Origin: Styela clava
Lineage: Eukaryota; Chordata; Ascidiacea; Stolidobranchia; Styelidae
Assembly (NCBI RefSeq): GCF_964204865.1
Contig: NC_135252.1
Coordinates: forward strand, 372,001-436,000
Length of the DNA: 64,000 nt
Direction: 5' to 3'
Part shown: one piece after another, positions 49,757 through 61,155 of the stretch
How the letters are laid out: each line of letters starts with the position of its first letter
Numbering within the stretch: position 1 is the stretch's first letter
Notes under the pieces: model-generated
Databases searched by the model: none
Told to the model about the DNA's origin: nothing
What the model saw: only the letters and a program-made list of their open reading frames with translations
Translations under genes and position numbers: made by a program

Positions 49757-49964
49757 GTCGTAGTACTTGATGTGATGTGCCCATTCGACAACGGTGAGGC
49801 TGCTATAGAGGATGCGTCCCGTCGGAAGCATTCAAAGTATGAAGAGGTATTTCACTCCATTTCTCTTGCCACTGACAAGATGGTGGAGTTTCCCGCATTT
49901 GTGGTTGGTTCCCTTGGCAATTTTGCCGTGTGGAACCAGACCTTTTGGGTGTGCGACTATGGCG
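49757..49964 (+). pseudogene. LINE C-terminal fragment, unit 3 (opened by BEL)
   Basis: Unlike units 1-2 this copy has no stop after NQTF: it reads on as FWVCDYG before the BEL insertion cuts it at 49,964. This shows that the triplicated units have diverged and that the stop in units 1-2 is a derived or alternative state. Confidence 0.5.
49960..49964. other. 5-bp target duplication (left) of BEL
   Basis: tggcg immediately before the 5' LTR; the same pentamer follows the 3' LTR at 58,377-58,381. Units 1 and 2 show the uninterrupted target (ggcggtctccgg). Confidence 0.95.
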
Positions 49965-51234
49965 TGTAAGTTCGAAAATTGGTATTATCTACCATCAATG
50001 GGGATTTCCCTAAAGTGAAACTACAAATAGGAAGTTCCAGATGTCAACACATGTTGCAATCGACTCTCGCTGGACAAGTCTAATCTTGCCTCGCTGTCAC
50101 ATGACTCGCTGCCGTGTTTTGACGGTAGTTAGGATAGGATAGGATAGGATTTACATATTTATCCCGGGGAAGAGGAAAGCCGATAAGACGGCTTATCCAT
50201 ATGGCGAACCACGGCCTCTCGTCCGGTTACCATTCCAAGTCGGGTATGGGATTAGTTATATTGTTTGTTTTCGGAAGCATGGACTTGGTGGTGGAGGAAG
50301 CCGTAACCGACCAGCGGTTACGTGAACCACCCAACGACGGCGAGGAGTCCAGCAATCCTCTCGCACATAACCATCCCTGCATGGGATTCGAACCTGCGAA
50401 CCCACGCAGAGTAATTAGAGGTGCGGTGGCGAGCGTATTCCTATCGCTTAGCCCGTTGAGCCACACCACCGTTGTTGCTTATTTATTCGCTAGGATTGTT
50501 TTTATGTGTTATATAAATTACGTTTAACGTTTGGTTGTAGGGGTATTTAATTGCTCGTTCCTGAGGCTTATATTAATAGAACATATAACTGCTGTAACTT
50601 TTATTGTAGAAATTTAAGTAATCTAGAAATAGACTATAATTTGATTGATTCCTGAACTGAATTTGAAGAAGTTATTTCTATATATTCTAAAGTTGAATTT
50701 GTTATTGCCTGGCTCAAAACGTTTCGGTAAGATTGTAATTTTTGTTTTACATTACTGGTTTATGATAATATTTTCCTCATACTGTCATACGGTAGTGCTG
50801 TCTTGGTTTGATATTAATTTGTGATCAACATGACTTGTTAGTGTTCGAATATTATTTACTTTAATTGATAATTTAAGATTACAAGTGCTTCAATGCATTA
50901 TTGTTTCATAGAATTGAATTTGAATATTTTTATTTAAATTCAGAAAACCGCAACATTTGGATCATAACGCATCATTCTGTCATTACGTAATACCACACAT
51001 CTACACGACACCTCTTTAACCTCATTCAACATTGTGAACTGTTTTACTGGATTTATTTCAATATATCAAATTTCATTGAACAACATCATTCTTTTGATAT
51101 TTGTGGCACTGGAGGACACACTGAGAGTTGCGCGTTTTCGAATAGTTTTCCAAGAATCAAAGAACAGCCAGATATTTCAGTCACCCCCTTATGCGACACC
51201 TGTATTTGCCAGGATACATAGAAAAGGTGTTACA
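49965..51234 (+). repeat. BEL/Pao 5' LTR (1,270 bp, with SINE insertion)
   Basis: Begins tgtaagttcg and ends gtgttaca. It matches the 917-bp 3' LTR apart from a ~340-bp SINE at 50,131-50,469, small indels (for example cggta near 50,794 and gacac near 51,008) and a scatter of substitutions. Confidence 0.95.
50131..50469 (-). mobile_element. tRNA-derived SINE in the 5' LTR
   Basis: On the minus strand it starts at about 50,469 with a tRNA-like head: box A tggctcaacggg, and a perfect box B ggttcgaatcc at about 50,397-50,387. It ends in an (atcct)n tail at 50,131-50,150 (seen as aggat repeats on +). The empty site is present in the 3' LTR (ggtagttgttgc, 57,619). The duplicated target is very short (gtt). 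The family is not one I can name; partial copies occur at 29.7, 61.0, 61.1 and 63.85 kb. Confidence 0.9.
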
Positions 51235-51328
51235 TAGAAAGTTTTCGAAACGTTTATAAACGTTTCATATGAACAAAGTTTTGAACGAATTCATTTTCAA
51301 TAAACCTACAGACTGAAGAAAATAAATC

Positions 51329-52276
51329 ATGAACTTGAGTTCGAGTGATGAAGATTACTCACCCAGAACACTGGCTTTGAGGCAACTGGCTAACTATTCA
51401 ACAGCCGCTTGTCAGAAGATGCCATCACTGGCTGATGTCAAAAAACAACGTACAATGTTAGAACATTTATATTTCATGGCTGAGAAAGCAATTTCTGATC
51501 GAGATTTGCATGTGCTAAATCCTGTTATGTCAAGTATTGATGATCCTTTTGCCAAACTTGTGGAAATGTACTCTGAGAGTATATCACTGTATCAGCTGCA
51601 CCTAATGCATAATGATGGAAAAAGATTGAAATTCGAAAAGGAACTTCGGAATGTGAATAAAGACATTGACAACCTTTTTGCTCGAGTACGTGAATTTACA
51701 CATTTACACAACCCCAAGACGTGGAGTTCAAATCAATGCAAAGATTCTAAACTTCCCGATTCCAGAAGAGAAAGAGCGGAAAGTGAAGTCATGTCCTTGT
51801 CTGGTAGCATACGAAGTAAACGATCTTACACGAGTAGCAAGACATCACTATGCAGCAAAGAGTCTGTACATATGGCCAAGGCACAAGTTAAGCGTGAAAG
51901 AGCTCGAATTGCATTACAAAGAGCAGAAGAACAACGAAAAATAAATGTTGAAAAGCGAAAAATTGACAATGAGGAAAGAAAAATTGAAGATGAAAAACGA
52001 AAATTTGAAGAGGAAAGACGCAAAATTGAAGATGAAAATCAAATATTGGAAGCAAAATTTGATTTGCAAGAAGCAGAGGCTGCTGTTTGGGAGAATTTAT
52101 CTGTGATTGATGATGCTGGAAGTTCTCGGTCTTCATTAGATATATTCAGAGGGTCTGGTGTTCAAAAGGAGGCTACTGTTGGAGTAACTTCGCAGACTGT
52201 AGAACACGAACAACAACCTGAGAGAAAAGTTCTTATTCAACACGTGGTAAGTCAATCATCTCCTATAGCTGTATAG
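51329..52276 (+). pseudogene. gag: BEL/Pao gag, N-terminal part
   Basis: 315 codons from ATG. The second half is a long charged coiled coil (residues about 185-250, repeated ERKIEDEKRK-type heptads), usual for BEL Gag proteins ahead of the DUF1759 region. The frame ends at TAG (52,274) while the adjacent frame is open and runs into the next segment, so a single-base shift near 52,260 separates the two parts. Virion-like structural role is expected for an intact element; here it is broken. Confidence 0.85.
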
Positions 52277-52311
52277 CTACAACTAAACCTGCTGTTTCAC
52301 CTAAACAAGAC

Positions 52312-53829
52312 GTGGTGTCACCAAACAAGGATGACAGCATGAATTCAGGGTTTTCCCAACAATCGGCTGATTTTGCACCGAATACAGATTCAAATATTGA
52401 ACATATATCTAAACCTTTGGTCACTGACACTGATAAATTTGCTCACAGTATAGCCAGAGCATTTGGTGAAGCCATGCATGCTCCCAAGTTGGAATATTTG
52501 ACATTTTCTGGCAACCCTATTGACTACTATATTTTCAAGAAAAATTTTGAAACCAATATTGATGCTAAAGCACCTACAGATGCCTTGAAATTAGATTTCT
52601 TACTACATCAATGTAGAGGGAAGGCAAAATCACTCATACAACACTGTTCTATATTTGAACCGGAAGTGGGTTATGCCAAGGCTAAATCTATTCTTCACAA
52701 GAAATTTGGTGATTCAGATGTTGTAACTGAAGCTTTTAAGGAACAGTTGAACCGCTGTTCGAATATAAAACCAGATGATCATGCAGCACTGCAGGACTAT
52801 GCTCTTTTATTAAGAAAATGTGTTCTTGTACTCGGTAAGCTTGATAGCCTTGGAGAAATGAATACATCTGATCGTATTATCGATTTTGCCAGTAAGCTAC
52901 CATACAGCTCACAAAAGGCATGGGAAAGGAAAGCTGTGAGGATCGAGAATGATACTGGTAAAAAGGCTCAGATATGGGACTTGGCTGATTTCATAGAAGA
53001 GGAAGCTGATATTGCAGGTTCAAATACTGCAAAATCATTGAACATCAGAAGACGTGAAGATAAGCCACAACTAAAACGACAATCAACACGAAAGTCTACA
53101 ACTTATACTGTTAAAACTGAGGATGTCAAAGCAACTTCTCATGTCCAGGGTCCTACTATTTTGAAATGTATGTGTTGTTCCTTTTCCCATCTTTTGTCGA
53201 AATGTGAAAAGTTTAATGCAAAGTCGATTGAAGAATGAGTGAAGTTTCTGAAAGAATTTGGTTTCTGCTTCAATTGTCTACGTGGAGGTCACTTGGTAAA
53301 GGACTGCAAGTCACAATATACATGCACCGTTAAAGGGTGTGGCCGAAGACATCATACCTTGTTGCATTTGAATACTAAAAAATTTGAAAATGAAGAAAAT
53401 GCAAACTTCAAAAGAAATGATGATAAACAAAGCCCAATTCAGAAGAATGTGACTTCTGCAGTTCAAGCTAATTCAAATGCATGTAAGAGCTCCATGTATA
53501 CCTACAGGAATATTTTGCCTGTCAGGATTCGAGCAAACAATGTGGAAGTGGAAACATATGCTCTGGTTGATATTGGGTCTGATACAACATTTTGTGAAAC
53601 AAGCCTAATTGAAGAACTCGGTTTGACTGGAAAACAAAGGACTGTTGAAATCAACACATTAGGACAACGACCAGTCATGCATGATGGTGTTGTAGTAAAT
53701 CTCACTGTTGCATCAATCGACGATAAAGAAGAAATATTCATCGAAAATGCGATGTCTATTGACAAGATTCCAGTTCAACCAAATCCTATTCCATCTGATG
53801 AAGAATTCAAGCTACTTCCACATCTGTAA
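52312..53829 (+). pseudogene. BEL/Pao gag C-terminal, zinc knuckles and protease
   Basis: One frame interrupted by TGA at 53,236-53,238 and closed by TAA at 53,827-53,829. In order: the DUF1759 Gag domain (LEYLTFSGNPIDYYIFKKNF...LLHQCRGKAKSLI), then a CCHC knuckle after the TGA (CFNCLRGGHLVKDC) and a second Cys/His group (CTVKGCGRRHH), then a pepsin-like protease (YALVDIGSDTTFC). The usual D-S-G active site reads D-I-G, which would inactivate it. The frame continues past the TAA into the pre-RT linker. Confidence 0.9.
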
Positions 53830-55717
53830 GAAATTGATCTACCTAAGATTAAAAATACAAAGGTTTCTCTGCTTGGAACTGATTGTCCATATGCTCATTA
53901 TGTGTTGGAAGTTCGAACTGGAAACAAGAAGCAGCCATTTGCACAAAAATCTCCATTGGGATGGTCGATTATCGGACCATCAGTGAATATTCCATCAACA
54001 CACAAGATCCATGTCAACTTTGTGAAGTCTGATATGCTACTTGAAGAAGAGATTAGAAGAACATGGTACACTGATTTTGAAGATGAGATTGGAGATTTGA
54101 CATTTCCAACCTCAAAAGAAGATAGACATGTTCTAAATTTTCTGAAGAGCTCTGTAGAGCATTTCGATGGGCATTTCCCAATACCTTTACCTTGGCGTCC
54201 TGGAGCACAGCTGCCAAGTGGAAGTCATTCATTGGCTGAACGCAGACTGGAGTATCTCCAGAAACGTTTTCTAAAAATGATGATTTGAGAGAGAAATACA
54301 CAGAAAAAATGCAGGAATATATTACAAAAGGTTTTGCGAAAAAGCTTTCGCAAGAAGAAGATATCCCTGCAGGTCCTGTTTGGTATTTGTGCCACCACCC
54401 GGTGTGTACCCCAAATAAACGAAAGTGCGTATTGTATTTGATTGTGCTGCAATTTATAAAGGTATTTCTCTCAATGACACTCTCATGCCTGGACCAGACT
54501 TGGTGTCAAGCCTTATTGGTGTGTTGACTCAATTTCGTAAGGGACGCATTGCTTTAGTTGCTGATATTGAAGCTATGTTTCATCAAATTAAAGTTAAGAA
54601 AGAAGATTGCAATGCTTTGCGATTTCTTTGGTGGCCAAATGGTGACATTTCAAAGAAGGCGGAATTATATTCCATGGAACGTCATATATTTGGAGCTTGC
54701 AGTTCACCTTGCATTGCTTCATTCTGCTTGAAGGAAACCGGGAAACGATTTGGTCATGAATTTGATAAAATAATTTGTGGGATTGTTGAAAATGGATTTT
54801 ATGTAGATGACTGTCTTACATCTTCTGATAGTGATGAAGGTGCAATAGACACAAAAACACAACTTTGTAAGTTGATGAAAAAGGGAGGTTTCAATCTAAC
54901 AAAGTGGATTTCAAATAGTTCCACTGTGATGGCCAGAATTCCAGAATCTGAACAGACTAAGTCTATAAAGGATTTAGATTTGCATGAACCTCGAAAAGAG
55001 CGTGTTCTTGGAGTGGATGCCGATGCTTTTCAATTTCGTTCAACTGTACCTAAGTTGAAGACATATACAAGAAGGACAATTTTATCTGCGGTTAATTCAC
55101 TATTTGATCCTCTGGGAATGCTTGCTCCTGTGATTCTGGTAGCAAAAATGTTGCAACAAGAAATCATTGAAAAAGGATTAGGCTGGGATGAAGTAATTAC
55201 AGAAGACAATGTCAAAGAATGGGACACTTGGTTCAACCAGCTCACTGAACTTGAATATATTTCGATTTCAAGATGCTTCAAGCCACAAGAGTTTGGAAAT
55301 ATTAAACATTGTCAGATACATCATTTCTCAGATGCTTCCAGCTTCGGTTATGGTATAGTTTCGTATTAAAGGGTGGTCGATGAAAATAACCAAATACACT
55401 GCTCCTTTTTGTGTGGTAAAGCAAAGGTGACTCCTCCGAGGGCTGAAAGCATTCCTAGACTTGAACTTGTCGCTGCTGTGCTAGCTGTAAAAGCAGACAA
55501 GTGGCTACGATTAAAGTTGGGTTATTCTGATTGTGAATCTGTATTTTGGACTGATTCAAGTGCAGTGCGTCAAAGCATATGCAATCCAAGAAAACGTTTT
55601 CGTACCTTTGTTGCAAATAGATTGGCCAGATTCATCGACAGTCAAATCCGTCTCAATGGCGACATGTGCCTTCAAAAATCAATCCGGCTGATGACGCATC
55701 ACGCGGCTTATCATTGA
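53830..55717 (+). pseudogene. pol: BEL/Pao reverse transcriptase and RNase H
   Basis: Linker (SPLGWSIIGPSVN) in the preceding frame up to a TGA at 54,286, then frame changes near 54,290 and 54,420. The RT core follows: VADIEAMFHQIKV, and FYVDDCLTS with the catalytic YVDD at about 54,800-54,811. The RNase H region starts HHFSDASSFGYG with TAA at 55,367-55,369 and continues as SIPRLELVAAVLAVKADKW and VFWTDSSAV. A last shift near 55,660 moves to the integrase frame. An intact element would use this to copy its RNA in cytoplasmic particles; this copy cannot. Confidence 0.92.
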
Positions 55718-57280
55718 AAACACTCATCAATAAAGGTCGTTGGTTGCTTGCACCTGAATTTTTATGGAAGAATGAAGATAGTTGGCCAATAAATTGTGAA
55801 GATAAAACAGACTTGCCTGATGAATTTCAGCCAATAGAAAGAAAGAAAGTGGCAACAATTATTGCTTCGAATATTGACACAATGGACAACTACATAAAAA
55901 GCATTTCTGATTTACAAAGACTCAAGATTTCTACTGCATGGGTGTTACGATATAAAGGTTTTCTTCGTAACCACAATTCTGTTACCACAAGAAATATAAC
56001 TGTGGAAGAAATGCAATATGCAGAGCAAGCACTTGTGAAATATGTCCAGCATCAAAATTACAAATCTGTCATTGATAATTTATCAGACAAAAGTGAAATT
56101 GGTGACAGGAAGGCTCGTCATGAGATGAAGAAAGTTGAGCATACAAAGTCAATTGCAAAACTGGATCCAATAATACCTGATGGAATTCTACGGATTGGGG
56201 GGAGGTTGGATAAAGCTCCTATTTCATTTGAAATGCGACATCCCATCATTTTCCCAAATGATCACCACTTAACCAGATTGATCATTGACTTCTATCACAA
56301 GAAAGTTGGGCATTCAAGTGTTTCTCATACTTGGAATGTTATTCGTGAAAAATTTTGGATCACAAGACCAAGAGCAACAATTTGGCATGAATCGAATAAA
56401 TGTGTAATTGACTTCTTCGGCCAATATTTGATCAAACGTGGAAGAAGTGAAATCAAAAGATATGGCTGCATATTTATTGAACTGGCTGAAGATTTGTCCA
56501 CTGATGCTTTTATAAATGCTCTTAGGAGGTTTATGGCAAGAAGATCAAAACCCTTTGAATTACACAGTGACAATGGCTCCAATTTTGTAGGAGCTCAACG
56601 AATATTGCGAGAAGAAATACAGAAGCTTGATCATACCAAATTAGATGGGTTCTTCAGAAAACAAGAAATACGCTGGTATTTCAATACTCCAACAGCCAGC
56701 AACCAAGGAGGTTCCTGGGAAATTTTAATTCGATCAATACGAAGAATTTTGAACAAGATGTTTTATAAATCTCCTGTAGTATCTCAAGATGTTCTGCACA
56801 CTGCGCTTCTGGAGGCAGAATACATAATCAATTCAAGACCTTTGTGTCGGGTTTCTTTTGATCCGAGAGATAATGCACCATTATCCCCAAATCATCTACT
56901 TCTACAAAGACCAACGCCATGTATTTCACCTGGATTGTTCGATAATCAAGATTCCTACAGTCGTCTGCACTCTGCAGTGGCGTCGAGTTCAACTTCTTGC
57001 TGACGAGTTCTGGAGAAGATTCTGCAAAGAATATTTGCCAACCATAGCTATTCGTCAAAAATGGCCTGACAAGACAAGAAACTTCACTGTTGGGGACATA
57101 GTACTTGTGGTAAACAACAGTGTACCAAAAGGCAAATGGGAAATGGGGTGAATTATCAACACATATCCGGATAGATTTGACATAGTTCGTAATGTAAATG
57201 TCAAAACTCAATGGGGAGTACTGAGAAGACCAATCAACAAGTTATGTCTCATTCAAGAATCAAATGTGGAAGAAAAGTAA
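55666..57280 (+). pseudogene. pol: BEL/Pao integrase and DUF5641 C-terminus
   Basis: The segment holds the end of RNase H (PSKINPADDASRG), the integrase N-terminal zinc region (GGRLDKAPISFEMRHPII, HKKVGHSSVSHT) and the core (HSDNGSNFVGAQ, FNTPTASNQGGSWEILIRSI, LLEAEYIINSRPL). Two internal losses are visible: after ATIWH the CxxC half of the zinc finger is missing up to VIDFFGQYLIKRGRSEIKRY, and GCIFIELAEDLS lacks the segment normally between GxIF and the E. The DUF5641 piece (WRRVQLLADEFWRRF, FTVGDIVLV) lies in another frame from about 56,975, with TGA at 57,149-57,151 and the final TAA at 57,278-57,280. It is non-functional. Confidence 0.92.
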
Positions 57281-57438
57281 TAAAAGGACTGAACTGTTTA
57301 AAACAGCTTTTTATGGACTGTTTATTCAAGATGAGAAATCTTGAAATTATTGCACATGTACATACAAGTTGAGATTTTGTCAATTTTTATTATTTGACCA
57401 TAATTTCGTTTTCTGCAATTTTTGAACTTTTTGTTTTT

Positions 57439-57455
57439 AGGGGAAATGGGGGGAG
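57439..57455 (+). promoter_or_regulatory. BEL polypurine tract
   Basis: aggggaaatggggggag lies four bases before the 3' LTR start (tgtaagttcg at 57,460), the usual place for the plus-strand primer. Confidence 0.8.
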
Positions 57456-57459
57456 TTTA

Positions 57460-58376
57460 TGTAAGTTCGAAAATTGGTATTATCTACTATCAATGGGGAT
57501 TTTCCTAAAGTGAAACTACAAATAGGAAGTTCCAGATGTCAACACATGTTGCAATCGACTCTCGCTGGACAAGTCTAATCTTGCCTCGCTGTCACATGAC
57601 TCGCTGCCGTGTTTTGACGGTAGTTGTTGCTTATTTATTCGCAAGGATTGTTTTTATGTGTTATATAAATTACCTTTAACGTTTGGTTGTAGGGATATTT
57701 AATTGCTCGTTCCTGAGGCTTATATTAATAGAACATATAACTGCTGTAACTTTTATTGTAGAATTTTAAGTAATCTAGAAATAGACTATAATTTGATTGA
57801 TTCCTGAACTGAATTTGAAGAAGTTATTTCTATATATTCTAAAGTTGAATTTGTTATTGCCTGGCTCAAAACGTTTCGGTAAGATTGTAATTTTTGTTTT
57901 ACATTACTGGTTTATGATAATATTTTCCTCATACTGTCATAGTGCTGTCTTGGTTTGATATTAATTTGTGATCAACATGACTTGTTAGTGTTCGAATATT
58001 ATTTACTTTAATTGATAATTTAAGATTACAAGTGCTTCAATGCATTATTGTTTCATATGATTGAATTTGAATATTTTTATTTAAATTCAGAAAACCGCAA
58101 CATTTGGATCATAACGCATCATTCTGTCATTACGTAATACCACACATCTACACCTCTTTAACCTCATTCAACATTGTGAACTGTTTTACTGGATTTATTT
58201 CAATATATCAAATTTCATTGAACAACATCATTCTTTTGATATTTGTGGCGCTGGAGGACACACTGAGAGTTGCGCGTTTTCGAATAGTTTTCCAAGAATC
58301 AAAGAACAGCCAGATATTTCAGTCACCCCCTTATGCGACACCTGTATTTGCCAGGATACATAGAAAAGGTGTTACA
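57460..58376 (+). repeat. BEL/Pao 3' LTR (917 bp)
   Basis: Runs from tgtaagttcg to gtgttaca; followed by the tggcg target duplication. It carries no SINE and so shows the original LTR. Confidence 0.96.
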
Positions 58377-58730
58377 TGGCGGTCTCCGGTAATTAGGAAC
58401 TCCATGCGCGCTTCCCGTCGCGTCTGGAGGGAAGGAAGGCCTGGTGTGGACTTTCTAACCGTTGTTGTGTTTGCGTATATGTTTCATAATTAAACCTCAT
58501 CAAAAGTTTGCATGTTCCTCTATAATTTAACTACTAAAGTTAATCAAGTCTTTTATAAACGTTGTTACACCGATTTTCAGTTCTTCCGAAGTGTTTACTT
58601 TTAGTCCATCACAAATGAAATATTGTAACAGGATTTAACACTTACTGCATAGATTCATTTTTCCTCGATGTACAACGTGACCTTATTATATTTCATCAAT
58701 TGCTCGGATGGCGAAAATTCTATTAGAGTA

Positions 58731-59706
58731 GGGGAAAGTGGGGAAGGTTGGGACACTTTTTTTCTTTTGCATATTTTGAGCCGTTAATTCTGCATATTCT
58801 CTTAAGTTTGCGGGACTAATGCATAGAGGGGTAAATGTAGTTTTTATTCAGCAACAAAGAAATTCCCTTGCGACACACATCTTACTACCAAAATGCTTTG
58901 AAAAACGTCTGTCAAGTGTCCCACTGTACCCCACTTGTGGGGCACAATCGGACAGACCCTGGGGCACAATGGGTCAGTCTGTCAAAATTCAACGAAGTAT
59001 GCCCTTAAAAATAAGCAATTAATCAGCATAATCGTCTAAAGTACGGGAAGACTTCGGATTTGAAGATTTAATATTTTTAAAATCAATGTTCAACTGAAAT
59101 AGTTCAGATATTTTGACAAAACATTTTGCAAAAAAATTTGATTATTTCCTTCCTCGAATCTAAATCTGGAAATATTATTGATTCTCGAATATATTCCATA
59201 TTGGGCCATGGGTCGAAAGAAACCATTATATTACACAAAATATAACGCATCTCTAAGTCTCTAAGCACTTATTGTATCAAACACTGTCGAATTGTGCCCT
59301 GTAGAGCATGTCCCACTGAACCCCGGTCCATTGTTCCCCATAGGAAACAAATACTTTCAGACCATCCCACGGCAAAATTCGGAAGGCACAGCCAATCGCT
59401 AACGTTAGGAATATTTTACAGTGGACTGACGCTAAAGAATATCAGACGATGGTTTGTCTCGTTGGAAAGGCTAAACTAAAAAAAAGAAAAAAACTGGAAC
59501 GGTGAAATTTTTTTTTCAACCTCCCAAAACCAATTTCACCCCATAGCTTGCGCCGCTCTACCCGTCCGTTGTCCGTTCGCGGGGACGTTGTAACTCACCG
59601 AAGGGCGGATTGGAACATCAAGCCGCGGACAGGATTGCGGATATAGTATCAGTGTGATGGCTGATTTTCCACTGTGCCCCATGTCCCAACGTACCCCACC
59701 TTCCCC
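58731..59706. mobile_element. TA-flanked MITE, 976 bp
   Basis: Left end ggggaaagtggggaagg and right end ccccaccttcccc (continued inside by ttgggacac / atgtcccaacg) form imperfect inverted repeats of about 26 bp. It splits unit 3 exactly at gagta|ttctac, an uninterrupted site seen in units 1 and 2, leaving TA on both sides (58,729-58,730; 59,707-59,708). Interior 'ggggcacaatgggtcag / cccactgtacccc' motifs are typical of these elements. No transposase. TA duplication fits Tc1/mariner- or ISL2EU-like transposition; the superfamily is inferred. Confidence 0.9.
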
Positions 59707-59746
59707 TATTCTACTGAATGGGCACTGTAATTTTATTGCGTATGCC

Positions 59747-59922
59747 ATAGGGTGTCCATAAAGTACTTTTTTTAATTGAAAAGGGAATTTATCGATGCCA
59801 TATTTTGTTTTGGCTCTCTCAGATGTATTAAATGAAGTAAAAATACATAAATAATTACTGATTCAATACGAAAAAAACTGGTTAGGTAATTTTGTGAAGG
59901 AATTTATGCACACCATGTATAT
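59747..59922. mobile_element. Small mariner-type MITE candidate
   Basis: atagggtgtccataaagt at the left and aatttatgcacaccatgta at the right are weakly inverted around about 175 bp. The 'gggtgtccataaag' start is like mariner termini. It begins where unit 3 similarity stops. Confidence 0.45.
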
Positions 59923-60075
59923 ATAAAAGCAAACAAATATGGCAAAATGATCTTCAAGTTGTAGCAATTTCCATATTAGTGGAACACCCAGTAGTTATTC
60001 AATTATATTTAGACAATATGCATATAAGGATATAAAATTCTGATTTAAATGTTAACTTGCAAACCCTTGAGCTGT

Positions 60076-60110
60076 ATTGTCGGAACCCTGGTTGAAAACC
60101 ATTGCAATAC
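60076..60110. repeat. hAT right-end fragment
   Basis: ggaaccctggttgaaaaccattg is the inverse of a caatggttttcaacc hAT terminus. No partner end found. Confidence 0.4.
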
Positions 60111-60219
60111 AGCATATTGTCTCTTTTTTGTAGATTTGGTAAGAGGACGTCTTATCGGGAAATTTTAGCAAATTCTTGGTTGTGTAGGTATTTTACATAC
60201 TTCTGTGGGTATCATTCTT

Positions 60220-60380
60220 TACGGTGACCGTACATTTGAACCCATGTGTATATCCGCGAGTTCAATCTACATACATGGGCTAAAACCCATGGGTTAGGGT
60301 TAGTATGGGTTCAAACATCCGCAAAACGGAAAAAAATTCATAGGTGCAATTGTCGTGGGTTCAAATTTACGGAAACCCTT
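60220..60380. mobile_element. Small MITE with gggttcaaat/atttgaaccc ends
   Basis: ggtgaccgtacatttgaacc at the left and gggttcaaatttacggaaac at the right are inverted repeats with mismatches, around about 160 bp that contains two more gggttcaaa/aaaaccca motifs and a gggttagggtt run. No gene. Confidence 0.6.
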
Positions 60381-60729
60381 CTTCACTTGTTTCTGCCACG
60401 GCTTAGATGGTGGCACCGTTCCCATCAGGATGTGGGGCATGATGCAGTCAAGTGTATGTATAATAAGATGCAAGTAGTACTGCTCATGTTTGTGTTAGTC
60501 AGATTGATGGAGTAGGTAAACTGAAACCATTCGGTTATTACGTGTACCGCCAATAACACCAATTACTTCAACAATCATCACGCTCATAATTACCTCTCAA
60601 GTTTACATTGATAATAAGTAAATAAAAATAACGTTTACTTGAAAATATATCATGGCCAGTTACACGTCTCATTGCGGAAGGTTTTTAACACAGCAATAGA
60701 AGGTCCACGTGCGCCCTAATTTAAGTTAA

Positions 60730-60826
60730 TGTGGCAATAGTTCGCAGGCGTAAATTAATGCGGCCCGCACGTTACCGGAAATGTGTTTATTTTTCCCGCA
60801 AGTACATAAAGTTTGCCGACCACTGG
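60730..60826. repeat. hAT right-end fragment (gcggcccgc...gccgaccactgg)
   Basis: Ends in agtttgccgaccactgg, the inverse of the widespread cagtggtcggcaaac terminus, preceded by a gcggcccgcacg subterminal motif. The left end was not identified. Confidence 0.55.
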
Positions 60827-60954
60827 CTTAGTACGATTAGTCACACCGCCGCACCTGTTAATCTACTGGGAAATAAAAATAAGAACGCCACGAAGAAAGA
60901 AAATGCACTGCACATAGAAAACAATATAAATACAAATACGATAAAGTAACTGGA

Positions 60955-61155
60955 CATGGACTGGTAACCAAGCAAGAGGCTATGATTATCGTATGATCAA
61001 GAAGTCTTATAGTTTTCCCTTCCCCCAGGATAAATATGTAAGATCTTACCTTATCTCATACCCGACATGGAATGGTAACAAGGCGAGCACATGTAGTGCG
61101 CCATATGAATAAGCTATCTTATGGGCTTTCCATTCCCCCGGGATACATTCAGGTT
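60955..61155 (+). repeat. Two SINE body/tail fragments in tandem
   Basis: 60,955-61,043 (gacatggactggtaacc...ccccaggataaatatgtaag) and 61,065-61,155 (acccgacatggaatggtaac...ccccgggataca) both match the reverse complement of the SINE body in the BEL 5' LTR. The tRNA-like heads are absent. Confidence 0.75.

Larger units (their letters stand above)
48748..59742. repeat. Large tandem unit 3, split by two insertions
   Basis: Unit 3 is present as 48,748-49,964, 58,377-58,730 and 59,707-59,742. The BEL element separates the first two pieces and a TA-flanked MITE the last two. Similarity to units 1-2 stops at attttattgcg (59,742), so about 480 bp of the unit's 3' part is missing. Confidence 0.9.

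Noticed and set aside
50387-50469. A functional tRNA gene on the minus strand
   Set aside because: Box A and box B are present but the sequence cannot fold with a proper acceptor stem and anticodon arm and continues directly into the SINE body.
50227-50527. Open frames of about 80-108 codons at the SINE in the 5' LTR
   Set aside because: They lie over a tRNA-derived SINE body and are chance frames.
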